Source: an uncultured Pelagibacteraceae bacterium
Lineage (GTDB): Bacteria; Pseudomonadota; Alphaproteobacteria; Pelagibacterales; Pelagibacteraceae
Direction: 5' to 3'
Assembly: GCA_902630915.1 (NCBI GenBank)
Contig: CACOWD010000001.1
Span: forward strand, 1-64,000
Length of the DNA: 64,000 bases
A model generated the notes under the pieces. That model saw only the letters and a list, made by a program, of their open reading frames with translations. It did not search any database and was not told the DNA's origin. The stretch's first letter is position 1; every line of letters starts with the position of its first letter. Below, one piece after another: positions 35,827 through 44,067 of the stretch. Made by a program: the position numbers and the translations under genes.

Positions 35827-37086
35827 TTAAACGGCAAGTTTAAAAGCGAAGTCTTTGCCAAGACATTTCCCCAGATAAACGCAGAACCTTGCACCCTCCG
35901 CACCATCAATTATTCTATGGTCATATGAGAGTGAAATAGGTAAAATTTTTCTTGAAATAAATTTGTCCTTAACCTTTACCAATCTATCAAAACTTTTTCC
36001 AACTCCAAGTATAGCTACTTCAGGAGGATTTATAATCGGTGTGAAGAAAGTACCTCCAATGCCGCCCAAGCTTGATATCGTCATTGAACCACCAAAAAAT
36101 TCCTTTTTATCAATTTTTAAATCTCTGCAAAGTCTACTTGTTTTTCTTAAAGCACTTCCAATTTCTTTTATACTCATTTGATCTACATCTCTTATTTTAG
36201 GCACCATAAGGCCGTGAGGAGTGTCTACCGCAAAACCAACATGAAAATATTTTTTATAAATAATTTTATCTTTAGTACTATCAATCGAAGCATTAAAATT
36301 TGGAAATTTTTTCAAAGCACTGACAAGTGCTTTTGCTATAAAAGCAAGAGGTGTTACTTTTATTTTCTCACCAGTATAGTAGTCATATAATGACGATCTA
36401 AATTGCTCCATTTCTGTTATATCAACTTCATCATGCTGCGTTACATGGGGAATTTCAGTCCAAGATCTTACCAAGTGAGGACCAGATAATCTTTTAACTC
36501 TTGGTATATCTTTTAATTCAATTTCACCAAACTCTTCGTGCGGATACTCTTCTTTATGAACTTTCTTTTCTACTTTCCCACCACTGACTGTTACCTGCGA
36601 TCTTACAAAATTTTTAACATCTTCCTCGGAAACTCTACCACCTCTTTGAGAACCAGGTATTTCAACTACATTGGCACCTAACTCTCTTGCAAATTTTCTA
36701 ACTTTTGGACTTGCTGACTTACTACCTGATTGTGATGTAGGCGCTACAGGAATAATCTCTTTTGGTTTTTGCGGACTGACTTTTTTTATTTCTTTCTTCT
36801 CAATTTCTTTTTGATTACTGACTGCTTCTTTTTTTTCCTCAGTAGCACTTTCAGCATTAAGACTAAGAATTAAGTCTCCTTTGTTAACTTTATCACCTAC
36901 TTTAACATTTATTTTTTCAATAACTCCCTCGTGCGTTGATGGCACTTCAACACTTGATTTGTCACTTTCCAATGTAATAAGGGAGTCATTTTTTTTTATT
37001 TGTTGACCTTCTTTGACTAGAACTTCAATAATCTCCACATCTTTGAAGTCACCCATATCTGGAACTAAAATTTTTGTACTAGCCAT
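35827..37086 (-). CDS. aceF: Pyruvate dehydrogenase E2, dihydrolipoamide acetyltransferase
   Basis: 419 residues. One lipoyl domain (1-76) with the lipoyl lysine Lys43 in ESDKSSVEV. A Lys/Glu/Pro-rich linker follows, then a peripheral-subunit-binding domain at about 123-160 (SPKVRKFARELGANVVEI). The catalytic domain ends with SYDHRIIDGAEGARF, carrying the His and Asp of the acetyltransferase. It forms the PDH core and transfers acetyl groups to CoA. A single lipoyl domain is unusual for an aceE-type system, which often has up to three; the missing copy may be the domain fused to AceE. It starts 2 nt after aceE ends. Confidence 0.94.
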   Translation of the reverse strand: MASTKILVPDMGDFKDVEIIEVLVKEGQQIKKNDSLITLESDKSSVEVPSTHEGVIEKINVKVGDKVNKGDLILSLNAESATEEKKEAVSNQKEIEKKEIKKVSPQKPKEIIPVAPTSQSGSKSASPKVRKFARELGANVVEIPGSQRGGRVSEEDVKNFVRSQVTVSGGKVEKKVHKEEYPHEEFGEIELKDIPRVKRLSGPHLVRSWTEIPHVTQHDEVDITEMEQFRSSLYDYYTGEKIKVTPLAFIAKALVSALKKFPNFNASIDSTKDKIIYKKYFHVGFAVDTPHGLMVPKIRDVDQMSIKEIGSALRKTSRLCRDLKIDKKEFFGGSMTISSLGGIGGTFFTPIINPPEVAILGVGKSFDRLVKVKDKFISRKILPISLSYDHRIIDGAEGARFCVYLGKCLGKDFAFKLAV

Positions 37087-37088
37087 AT

Positions 37089-40000
37089 TTATAAATTAGA
37101 TGGAAAATCTCTATCTTTATCAATCTTAAACTTTTTGATCGCACTTTCAGCTTTCTTAGTTTCAATTAATTGCTCTTTTGCTAAAGCGCTTAATGTATAG
37201 GCAACTATATGTTCTTTATCTACCTCAAAAAACTTCCTTAAATTTTTTCTAGTATCACTTCTTCCATAACCATCTGTCCCTAAAGAGTAAAAAGGTTTTT
37301 CTGTGTAAGGTCTTATCTGATCAGAGAACGATCTAGTATAATCCGATGCAGCAATAACTGGTCCATCTGTTTTTTCTAAACACTTTTGAACATATGATTT
37401 TTTCTTTTTTTCATTAGGATTAAGTAAGTTCCATCTTTCAGTTTCCATACCGTCTTTTCTTAATTCATTAAAGCTAGTTACGCTCCAAACATCTGAGTCT
37501 ACACCATAATCTTTTGATAAAATTTCTGCAGCAGCAATTATTTCTCTTAAAATTGTGCCTGATCCTAAAAGCTGCACTTTAGTTTTATTCTTGTTATTAT
37601 TTTCTTTAAACAAATACATTCCCTTTAAGATACCATCATCTGAACCCTTCGGCTTTTCGGGATGAGAATAATTTTCATTCATTGCTGTGATGTAATAGAA
37701 AATGTTTTCTTTTTTCTCATGCATTCTTTTCATTCCATCTCTAAGTATAACAGCCATTTCGTAAGCAAATGTAGGATCGTAACTAATACAGTTAGGAATA
37801 TTCGATGCTAATAAATGACTATGACCATCTTGGTGTTGAAGTCCTTCTCCAGCTAAAGTAGTTCTTCCTGCAGTAGCTCCAATCAAGAAACCTCTTGCTT
37901 GAGAATCTCCAGCGGCCCAAGCCAAATCCCCAACCCTTTGAAAACCAAACATAGAATAAAAAATATAAATCGGTATCATTTCTAAATCATGATTTGTGTA
38001 AGCAGTACCAGCTGCAATCCATGATGACATTGCTCCTGACTCGTTTATTCCCTCTTCTAATACTTGGCCGCTTTTATCTTCTCTGTAAGAACTCAACTGC
38101 TCAGAGTCTACTGGCTCATACTTTTGACCTTCATGCGCATATATTCCTATCTTTTGGAAGAATCCCTCCATACCAAAAGTTCTTGCTTCATCAGGAATGA
38201 TAGGAACTAATCTTGGTGATATATTTTTATCTCTAAGTAATGCAGTAAGCATTCTAACTAACGCCATTGTAGTTGACATTTCTTTATCCCCTGTAGATTT
38301 CATAAAATTATCAAAAATTTCTTTAGGAGGAGCTTTTATTTGTTTTGCAAACGAAGATCTTTCTGGAATAAAACCACCTAGTTTCACCCTTTGATCTTTC
38401 AAATATTTCATTTCTTCTGAGTTTTCATTTGGTTTGTAATACTCAATATTTTTTACCTGCTTATCAGTAAGAGGAACACCAAATCTGTCTCTATAATAAA
38501 GCAAGTCCTCCTCATCTAATTTCTTTTGTTGATGGGTTGTATTTATACTTTCTCCAGATTTTCCCATACCGTAACCTTTTATTGTTTTCGCAAGAATAAC
38601 AGTTGGAGAACCAGTATGCTGCATCGCTGAGTGATAGGCAGCGTAAACTTTATGCGGATCGTGACCACCTCTATTTAATCTCCAAATATCTTTATCTGTC
38701 ATTGTAGAAACCATTTCTTTTAATTCAGGATATTTCCCAAAGAATTTTTCCCTTACATATAAACCGTCCTTCGCTTTAAAAGCTTGATATTCTCCATCTA
38801 CACATTCGTTCATTCTTTTTACTAGTAGACCAGACTTATCTTTCATTAATAGTTTATCCCAATAAGATCCCCAAATAACTTTGATAACATTCCAACCAGT
38901 TCCTCTAAAACTTCCCTCAAGTTCTTGAATAATTTTCCCATTACCTCTAACAGGCCCATCTAGCCTTTGAAGATTACAATTTATTACAAATATTAAATTA
39001 TCCAATTTTTCTCTTGCAGCTAAACCAATGGCTCCCATTGACTCTGGCTCATCCATTTCTCCATCACCTAAGAATACCCAAATTTTTCTACCCTCGTCTT
39101 TAACTAAACCTCTATTGATTAAATATTTTAAGAACCGCGCTTGGTAAATTGCCATGATAGGACCAAGACCCATCGATACAGTTGGAAACTGCCAAAAGTC
39201 GGGCATCAACCATGGGTGAGGATAAGAGGAAAGTCCGTCTTTACCAACTTCCTGTCTAAACCCGTCTAACTGTTTTGCCGAGAGTCTTCCCTCTAAAAAA
39301 GCTCTTGCGTACATACCCGGAGCTGAGTGACCTTGAAAATAAATTAAATCTCCACCAAATTTATTATTTTTTGCTCTCCAAAAATGATTCATACCAACGT
39401 CATATAAAGTTGCAGCTGATGCAAAAGTTCCTATGTGCCCCCCTAGTTCAGAACTTTTTTTATTTGCCTTAACGACCATGGCAGCAGCATTCCATCTAAT
39501 GATCGCTCTTAATTTTTTTTCAATATTTTGGTCACCTGGAGATTTAGCTTCTGCTTCTGGCGGGATAGTATTTATGTATGGAGTTGTTCTAGTATCAGGT
39601 AAAACTAAACCAGATTTATAAGCTTGATCGATAACCTTATTTAATAGATAACTTGCTCTTGGTGCTCCATCAGACTCAATCACAGAATTTAATGACTCTA
39701 TCCATTCGTTTGTTTCGACTGGGTCAATATCATCTTTCGAAGCTGGCTCTGCAAATACTTTTTTAACCTGTTTTACAGGATTTAAGTTACCGTTTGTTTT
39801 TGGAGATTCTTTAATTAACTCTTCTTTAACAACTTCTTTTTTAACTTCTTGTTTTGGTGTAGAAGCTTGTCCATTTTCAATGGTAGCCAATAAGCTTCCC
39901 TCTGATACTTTATCTCCAATTTTTACTTTTAAATCTTTTATTTGGCCTGCAGATGGAGATGGAATTTCTACGCTTGATTTATCACTCTCAATTGTAACTA

Positions 40001-40103
40001 TTGGATCATTTTTATTTATTTGATCACCAGGTTTTACTAAAATTTCTATTACCTCAACGTCTTTAAAATCACCTATATCTGGAACTGAAATATTCTGAGC
40101 CAT
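37089..40103 (-). CDS. aceE: Pyruvate dehydrogenase E1 (homodimeric type) with N-terminal lipoyl domain
   Basis: 1004 residues against ~887 for E. coli AceE. The extra ~117 residues are a lipoyl domain (1-75, lipoyl lysine Lys42 in ESDKSSVEI) plus a linker. By hand alignment it matches the AceF lipoyl domain at about 43 of 74 positions. The E1 part starts near residue 130 (DIDPVETNEWIESLNSVI). GDGEMDEPES with the following NCNLQRLDGPVRGNG is the thiamine-diphosphate/Mg motif. It decarboxylates pyruvate and reductively acetylates lipoyl groups. A lipoyl domain on E1 could be acetylated by its own active site. E3 is not in the window. Confidence 0.94.
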   Translation of the reverse strand: MAQNISVPDIGDFKDVEVIEILVKPGDQINKNDPIVTIESDKSSVEIPSPSAGQIKDLKVKIGDKVSEGSLLATIENGQASTPKQEVKKEVVKEELIKESPKTNGNLNPVKQVKKVFAEPASKDDIDPVETNEWIESLNSVIESDGAPRASYLLNKVIDQAYKSGLVLPDTRTTPYINTIPPEAEAKSPGDQNIEKKLRAIIRWNAAAMVVKANKKSSELGGHIGTFASAATLYDVGMNHFWRAKNNKFGGDLIYFQGHSAPGMYARAFLEGRLSAKQLDGFRQEVGKDGLSSYPHPWLMPDFWQFPTVSMGLGPIMAIYQARFLKYLINRGLVKDEGRKIWVFLGDGEMDEPESMGAIGLAAREKLDNLIFVINCNLQRLDGPVRGNGKIIQELEGSFRGTGWNVIKVIWGSYWDKLLMKDKSGLLVKRMNECVDGEYQAFKAKDGLYVREKFFGKYPELKEMVSTMTDKDIWRLNRGGHDPHKVYAAYHSAMQHTGSPTVILAKTIKGYGMGKSGESINTTHQQKKLDEEDLLYYRDRFGVPLTDKQVKNIEYYKPNENSEEMKYLKDQRVKLGGFIPERSSFAKQIKAPPKEIFDNFMKSTGDKEMSTTMALVRMLTALLRDKNISPRLVPIIPDEARTFGMEGFFQKIGIYAHEGQKYEPVDSEQLSSYREDKSGQVLEEGINESGAMSSWIAAGTAYTNHDLEMIPIYIFYSMFGFQRVGDLAWAAGDSQARGFLIGATAGRTTLAGEGLQHQDGHSHLLASNIPNCISYDPTFAYEMAVILRDGMKRMHEKKENIFYYITAMNENYSHPEKPKGSDDGILKGMYLFKENNNKNKTKVQLLGSGTILREIIAAAEILSKDYGVDSDVWSVTSFNELRKDGMETERWNLLNPNEKKKKSYVQKCLEKTDGPVIAASDYTRSFSDQIRPYTEKPFYSLGTDGYGRSDTRKNLRKFFEVDKEHIVAYTLSALAKEQLIETKKAESAIKKFKIDKDRDFPSNL

Positions 40104-40372
40104 AATTAGCTATTATAAACTGGGTGCAACATATTAAAAAATAAATAATTAATAAACATTAAAGAATAGGGCAAATAGTCGGATAAGATCAATTTTCGTC
40201 ACATTTTCTGCTTTTTTTCGTCAATTAGTTTTATTTATATGTGAAATGCGTTGGTTAATAAATTTTTTATTTAAAAAAAGAGAGATTAAAACAAATAGGG
40301 CAGTTTTAGTTCAGAAAATTATTCTTAAAAAATATCTATTAAGATAAAAAAATAAAAGCTAAGCTAGCTTTT
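40104..40372. other. 269-nt divergent control region between aceE and aacS
   Basis: AT-rich and without a gene I can see. It has TTTTCGTCA twice, at 40193-40201 and 40215-40223, a 22-nt spacing (about two helical turns) that suggests a protein-binding operator. AATAGGGCA also occurs twice (40165-40173 and 40294-40302). TATAAT on the minus strand (40117-40112) would start aceE transcription within about 2-5 nt of its ATG, giving an almost leaderless mRNA. A 9-bp inverted repeat sits at the aacS start. Confidence 0.45.
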
Positions 40373-40373
40373 A
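40353..40373 (+). promoter_or_regulatory. Perfect 9-bp inverted repeat covering the aacS start
   Basis: TAAAAGCTA (40353-40361), loop AGC, TAGCTTTTA (40365-40373). The last A is the first base of the aacS ATG. No Shine-Dalgarno is visible. It could be an RNA hairpin controlling initiation or a dyad operator, but an AT-rich chance palindrome is also possible. Confidence 0.4.
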
Positions 40374-42301
40374 TGCAAAAATTTTTGTGGGAACCCTCTA
40401 GCAAAAGGAAAGAAGAGTCTCTTCTTGAAGATTTCTCAAAATTTTTAAATCTTAAATCGAATTACAATTTTAAAACTTTGTGGAAATGGTCGGTAGATCA
40501 TCCTGAAGATTTTTGGTCAAAGTTTTGGGACTATTCAAAGATTATAGGAGATAAGGGAAAAGAAATAATTAAATTTAATAAAATATTTAATAAGACTAAA
40601 TTTTTTCCGGACTCAAAATTAAATTATACCGAAAATATTCTAAAAAAAAGGTCATCAATTCCTGCAATAAGTTTTCTATCAGAGAAAGGGTTTGAAGAAG
40701 AGATTTCCTGGGAACAACTTTACAATAAAGTTTGTAAGTTTTCTAATTACTTAAAATCTATAGGTTTAAAAAAAGGAGACCGTGTTGCAGCTTATGTTCC
40801 AAATAAAATTGAGTCTATTATAAGTTTTTTAGCCTGTGCGAAAAATGGAATTATTTGGTCTTCATGTTCCCCAGACTTTGGCACACAAGGAGTTGTAGAT
40901 AGATTCAAACAAATTGAACCAAGTATTTTAATTACTAGTGACCACTATTTTTATAATGGCAAGAAGATAAATATTCTTGAAAAAATTGAGGATATCTTAA
41001 AAGACATTCCTTCAATAAAAAAAACTTTAGTGTTTGCGTATAATAAAAAAGAAGAGATGAATCTACAAAATTATATAAACTTTGATGAAGTTTTAGATCA
41101 ATCAGAGCCGGATGAAAGATTTGAACGGTTTGAGTTTAATCATCCTATTTATATTCTATTTTCAAGCGGGACAACTGGAAAACCCAAATGTATAACACAT
41201 GGAGCTGGGAATGTTTTAATCGAACATAATAAAGAATTCATGCTTCATTGTGATGTCAGGGATGATGAGAAGTTATTTTACTATACTACTACAGGCTGGA
41301 TGATGTGGAATTGGTTAGTTGGAGGATTAGCTACAGGTTCTTCAATATTTTTATTTGACGGGGCACCAGTTTATCCAAAAATAGATATTCTTTTAGAGTA
41401 CTGTCAAAACAAGAAAATTAATCTTTTTGGTGTAAGTGCTAAATACATCGATCACTTAAAGAATGAAAAATATAATAGTAAAAAACTAGATTTAAGCTCA
41501 ATAAAAATAATAACTTCAACAGGCTCTCCCTTAGCTGAGGAAAGCTTCAAGTATGTATACGAAAATATAAAAAAAGATGTTCATCTCGCATCTATTGCTG
41601 GCGGAACAGATTTAGTTGGTTGTTTAGTTTTAGGGAACCTTTACTCAAATGTATTCATGGGAGAAATTCAAGGCCAGAGTTTAGGTATTGATGTAGACGT
41701 CTTCACTGATGGGGGAGAAAGTGTAAAAGACGGAGAGAAGGGGGAGTTAGTAGTTAAAAAACCTTTTCCATCCATGCCAGTAAAATTTTGGGATGATGAT
41801 GATGGACAAAAATATCATAAAGCCTATTTCAATAGATTTAAAAATATTTGGCATCATGGTGATTTTATTGAGAGAACTAAGAATAATGGATTTATTATGC
41901 GTGGAAGGTCTGATTCCACTCTTAATCCTGGAGGAGTAAGAATAGGAACAGCAGAAATTTATCAGCAAGTTGAAGACATTGATTTTATTACAGAGGGCTT
42001 GGTTATCGGACAAGATTACAATGATGATGTAAGGGTAATTCTTTTTGTAACAACAAAAAATGATGAGGAATTAAATGATGAAAAAATAAAATCAATTAAA
42101 TCAAGAATAAGAAAAAACTGTTCTCCAAAACATGTTCCTTCAATAATTATCAAAGTTCCAGAAATTCCTAGGACAAAAAGTGGTAAAATTGTTGAACTAG
42201 CGGTTAGAAAAGTAATTCACGGGGAAACTATTAATAATAAAGAGGCAATAGCCAATCCCGAGGCTTTAAAGTATTTCGAGAATATTCCTCAGCTAAAATA
42301 A
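40373..42301 (+). CDS. aacS: Acetoacetyl-CoA synthetase
   Basis: 642 residues, adenylate-forming superfamily. FSSGTTGKPKCITHGAG is the ATP motif, and YYTTTGWMMWNWLVGGL is diagnostic of the acetoacetyl-CoA synthetase branch. The C-terminal domain has RSDSTLNPGGVRIGTAEIY and the catalytic Lys in PRTKSGKIVELAV. Its N-terminus MQKFLWEPSSKR aligns with family starts, so the ATG is reliable. It activates acetoacetate for use as acetyl-CoA, and the thiolase further on could complete that route. It overlaps the convergent deacetylase gene by 13 nt. Confidence 0.92.
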   Translation: MQKFLWEPSSKRKEESLLEDFSKFLNLKSNYNFKTLWKWSVDHPEDFWSKFWDYSKIIGDKGKEIIKFNKIFNKTKFFPDSKLNYTENILKKRSSIPAISFLSEKGFEEEISWEQLYNKVCKFSNYLKSIGLKKGDRVAAYVPNKIESIISFLACAKNGIIWSSCSPDFGTQGVVDRFKQIEPSILITSDHYFYNGKKINILEKIEDILKDIPSIKKTLVFAYNKKEEMNLQNYINFDEVLDQSEPDERFERFEFNHPIYILFSSGTTGKPKCITHGAGNVLIEHNKEFMLHCDVRDDEKLFYYTTTGWMMWNWLVGGLATGSSIFLFDGAPVYPKIDILLEYCQNKKINLFGVSAKYIDHLKNEKYNSKKLDLSSIKIITSTGSPLAEESFKYVYENIKKDVHLASIAGGTDLVGCLVLGNLYSNVFMGEIQGQSLGIDVDVFTDGGESVKDGEKGELVVKKPFPSMPVKFWDDDDGQKYHKAYFNRFKNIWHHGDFIERTKNNGFIMRGRSDSTLNPGGVRIGTAEIYQQVEDIDFITEGLVIGQDYNDDVRVILFVTTKNDEELNDEKIKSIKSRIRKNCSPKHVPSIIIKVPEIPRTKSGKIVELAVRKVIHGETINNKEAIANPEALKYFENIPQLK

Positions 42302-43185
42302 TTAGCACAATTTTTATGCAGCATTGAGTGAAGTTCAATAAGCTTTTCAAAACTTTTATTATAACCTCCTCCTAAAACACCACATAAAGGAATATCTCTA
42401 GAATAAAAATTTTCGATTACTATTTTATCCCTTTTATTAATTCCTTCATCAGTAATTTTAAGTTTGCCTAATCGATCCTCAAAATGAATGTCAACTCCTG
42501 CTACGTAAAATACAAAATTATATTTATTTTTGTTTAGTTCTCTTAAATTTTTATGAAGAATATTTAAATATTCCTCATCCTCCATTTGATCTTTAAGCTC
42601 AATATCAATATCGCTTTTCGATTTTTTTGCTGGGTAATTAGAGGCGCAATGCATACTAAACGTTATTACGTCTTTATCATTTTTAAATATTTCTGAATTT
42701 CCATTACCCTGATGAACATCTAAATCAATAATGAGAATTTTTTTAGCGTAACCTTTATTTTTAAGATAATTAGCTGCAACTGCCACATCATTAAAAACAC
42801 AATAACCTGCTCCACATTCAAAGGTAGCGTGGTGGCTACCTCCAGCAGTGTTACATGCAAGTTTTGAGTCTAAGGCTAATTTACTTGCTAAAACTGTTCC
42901 TCCAGTGGCAACAAAAGATCTTTTTACTACGCTGTCATTAATTGGAAATCCTATTTTCTTTTGAGCTTTGAGATCCAAAGTTTTATTCTTTATATGATTA
43001 ATATATTCTATAGAGTGAGATGTTTTTAGAGTTTCAAAAGAGCATTCTTTTGGAATATGGAATTTTTTGACTACGCCTTTTTCTAACAAATGTTTAGCAA
43101 GTGCGCCAAATTTTTTAATGGGAAATTTATTATCATCATTTATTTTCGCAACGTAATCTGGATGATTTATTACAGGCAATTCCAT
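42289..43185 (-). CDS. HDAC-family (class II/AcuC-like) deacetylase
   Basis: 298 residues. The arginase-deacetylase fold signatures are GGSHHATFECGAGYCVFNDVA with the catalytic His pair, DLDVHQGNGNSEIF with metal ligands, and SMHCASNYPAKKS. GVDIHFEDRLGKLKIT holds another metal ligand and GGGYNKSF is near the C-terminus. Family members remove acetyl groups from lysines or polyamines; AcuC acts on acyl-CoA synthetase. Being tail-to-tail with an acyl-CoA synthetase gene is suggestive, not proof. Confidence 0.88.
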   Translation of the reverse strand: MELPVINHPDYVAKINDDNKFPIKKFGALAKHLLEKGVVKKFHIPKECSFETLKTSHSIEYINHIKNKTLDLKAQKKIGFPINDSVVKRSFVATGGTVLASKLALDSKLACNTAGGSHHATFECGAGYCVFNDVAVAANYLKNKGYAKKILIIDLDVHQGNGNSEIFKNDKDVITFSMHCASNYPAKKSKSDIDIELKDQMEDEEYLNILHKNLRELNKNKYNFVFYVAGVDIHFEDRLGKLKITDEGINKRDKIVIENFYSRDIPLCGVLGGGYNKSFEKLIELHSMLHKNCANYFS

Positions 43186-43229
43186 AATGTTAACCTATAC
43201 TGTAATATTATCTTTTTTAAAGAGGTCAA

Positions 43230-43775
43230 ATGATAAAAAAATATAGATGGAAATGTAGAGTTTTGCTAATCAAAACTCCTGATTACAAAAACTTGAAGTA
43301 TAAAAAAGCAAAAAAGCTTTACCAAAGAGATATTAAGCAATTTCATAAAAGGGTAATCAAATTGGTTCCTAAGAAAATTGGTAAAAATTTTTTAATTGAA
43401 CTATTTGGTTTCGACGGTTCAAAAAAACAAACATTTAAGAATTTTGATAGTCAAAAAATTTTTAAGATAATTGATCAAATGCCAATGTCTAAAATTCTTA
43501 AAAATAAGAAAATTAAACCATTAAACTTATCTTTATTTTCTGATTATAATCCTAAAACTACTACTCATGGTTTAGGGTTCAAAGATAAAGAAAAAGCCTT
43601 GTACACAGTTAAAGCCATAAAAAATAGAGACCTAAAATATCAAGTAAATGTAATAGCAACTATGTTAGGAAGAGCGAAAAGACACCCATACAAAACTAAA
43701 AACATGAAAGACGCAATAAAAGTTTTTAGTTTATGGATGAAAAACTACAAAAAAAATAAAGTAATTAAATTTTAA
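43230..43775 (+). CDS. Conserved-looking basic protein, unknown function (181 aa)
   Basis: 181 residues, very Lys-rich, no signal. The N-terminal half (YRWKCRVLLIKTPDYKN) reads like the start of DUF4174 proteins (WKxRVLL), which have a thioredoxin-like fold, but I am unsure. The C-terminal part (GLGFKDKEKALYTVKAI ... IATMLGRAKRHP ... MKDAIKVFSLWM) has a regular amphipathic pattern and looks like a second conserved region. It starts 44 nt from the divergent deacetylase gene and shares its last bases with the convergent 58-aa gene. Confidence 0.7.
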   Translation: MIKKYRWKCRVLLIKTPDYKNLKYKKAKKLYQRDIKQFHKRVIKLVPKKIGKNFLIELFGFDGSKKQTFKNFDSQKIFKIIDQMPMSKILKNKKIKPLNLSLFSDYNPKTTTHGLGFKDKEKALYTVKAIKNRDLKYQVNVIATMLGRAKRHPYKTKNMKDAIKVFSLWMKNYKKNKVIKF

Positions 43776-43948
43776 GCAGTTTGTTCAAGGCAAACATCTT
43801 TAATAATAGGAACAGTAGTACAATCTAAACATTTGTTCTCTTTTACTAAACAACCTTCACCTACAATTTTGATATCAACAACTCTGTCACATTGTGAGCA
43901 AGTAACAGGAATTGTTAAACCACATTTTTTACAGCTATAAGTTTTCAT
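43772..43948 (-). CDS. 58-residue CxxC zinc-ribbon-like protein under Fur-like boxes
   Basis: 58 residues: MKTYSCKKCGLTIPVTCSQC, then VGEGCLVKENKCLDCTTVPIIKDVC. Eight cysteines occur, including CKKC, CSQC and CLDC pairs, which fits a zinc ribbon or an iron-sulfur or iron-binding site. It starts MKTYSCKKCG, a rubredoxin/zinc-ribbon-like pattern. I do not recognise the family. Two Fur-like palindromes lie 48-103 nt upstream of the ATG and no other gene start lies between, so iron (or manganese) control is likely. Stop bases overlap the convergent 181-aa gene. Confidence 0.72.
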   Translation of the reverse strand: MKTYSCKKCGLTIPVTCSQCDRVVDIKIVGEGCLVKENKCLDCTTVPIIKDVCLEQTA

Positions 43949-43995
43949 ATCTCAAGCCTAAATAATGTATATTTTATTTCAACTTTTATGTTTAA

Positions 43996-44016
43996 TAGTG
44001 AAAATCATTATCACTA
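43996..44016 (-). promoter_or_regulatory. Fur-like box, proximal
   Basis: A 21-bp dyad with perfect TAGTGA/TCACTA arms around AAATCATTA. The inner AATCATTATCA equals half of the classical Fur box. It lies 48 nt upstream of the 58-aa gene's ATG, close to where its promoter should be. Confidence 0.6.
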
Positions 44017-44036
44017 AAAATCCAGTAAAAAACTTT

Positions 44037-44051
44037 TAATGATAATCATTA
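44037..44051 (-). promoter_or_regulatory. Fur-like box, distal
   Basis: A perfect 7-1-7 palindrome, TAATGAT, A, ATCATTA. Its GATAATCATT core equals that of the Fur consensus, and its centre is 38 bp from the proximal box. It lies 17 nt after the thiolase stop. Confidence 0.6.
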
Positions 44052-44067
44052 GCAAAGATAAATAAGA

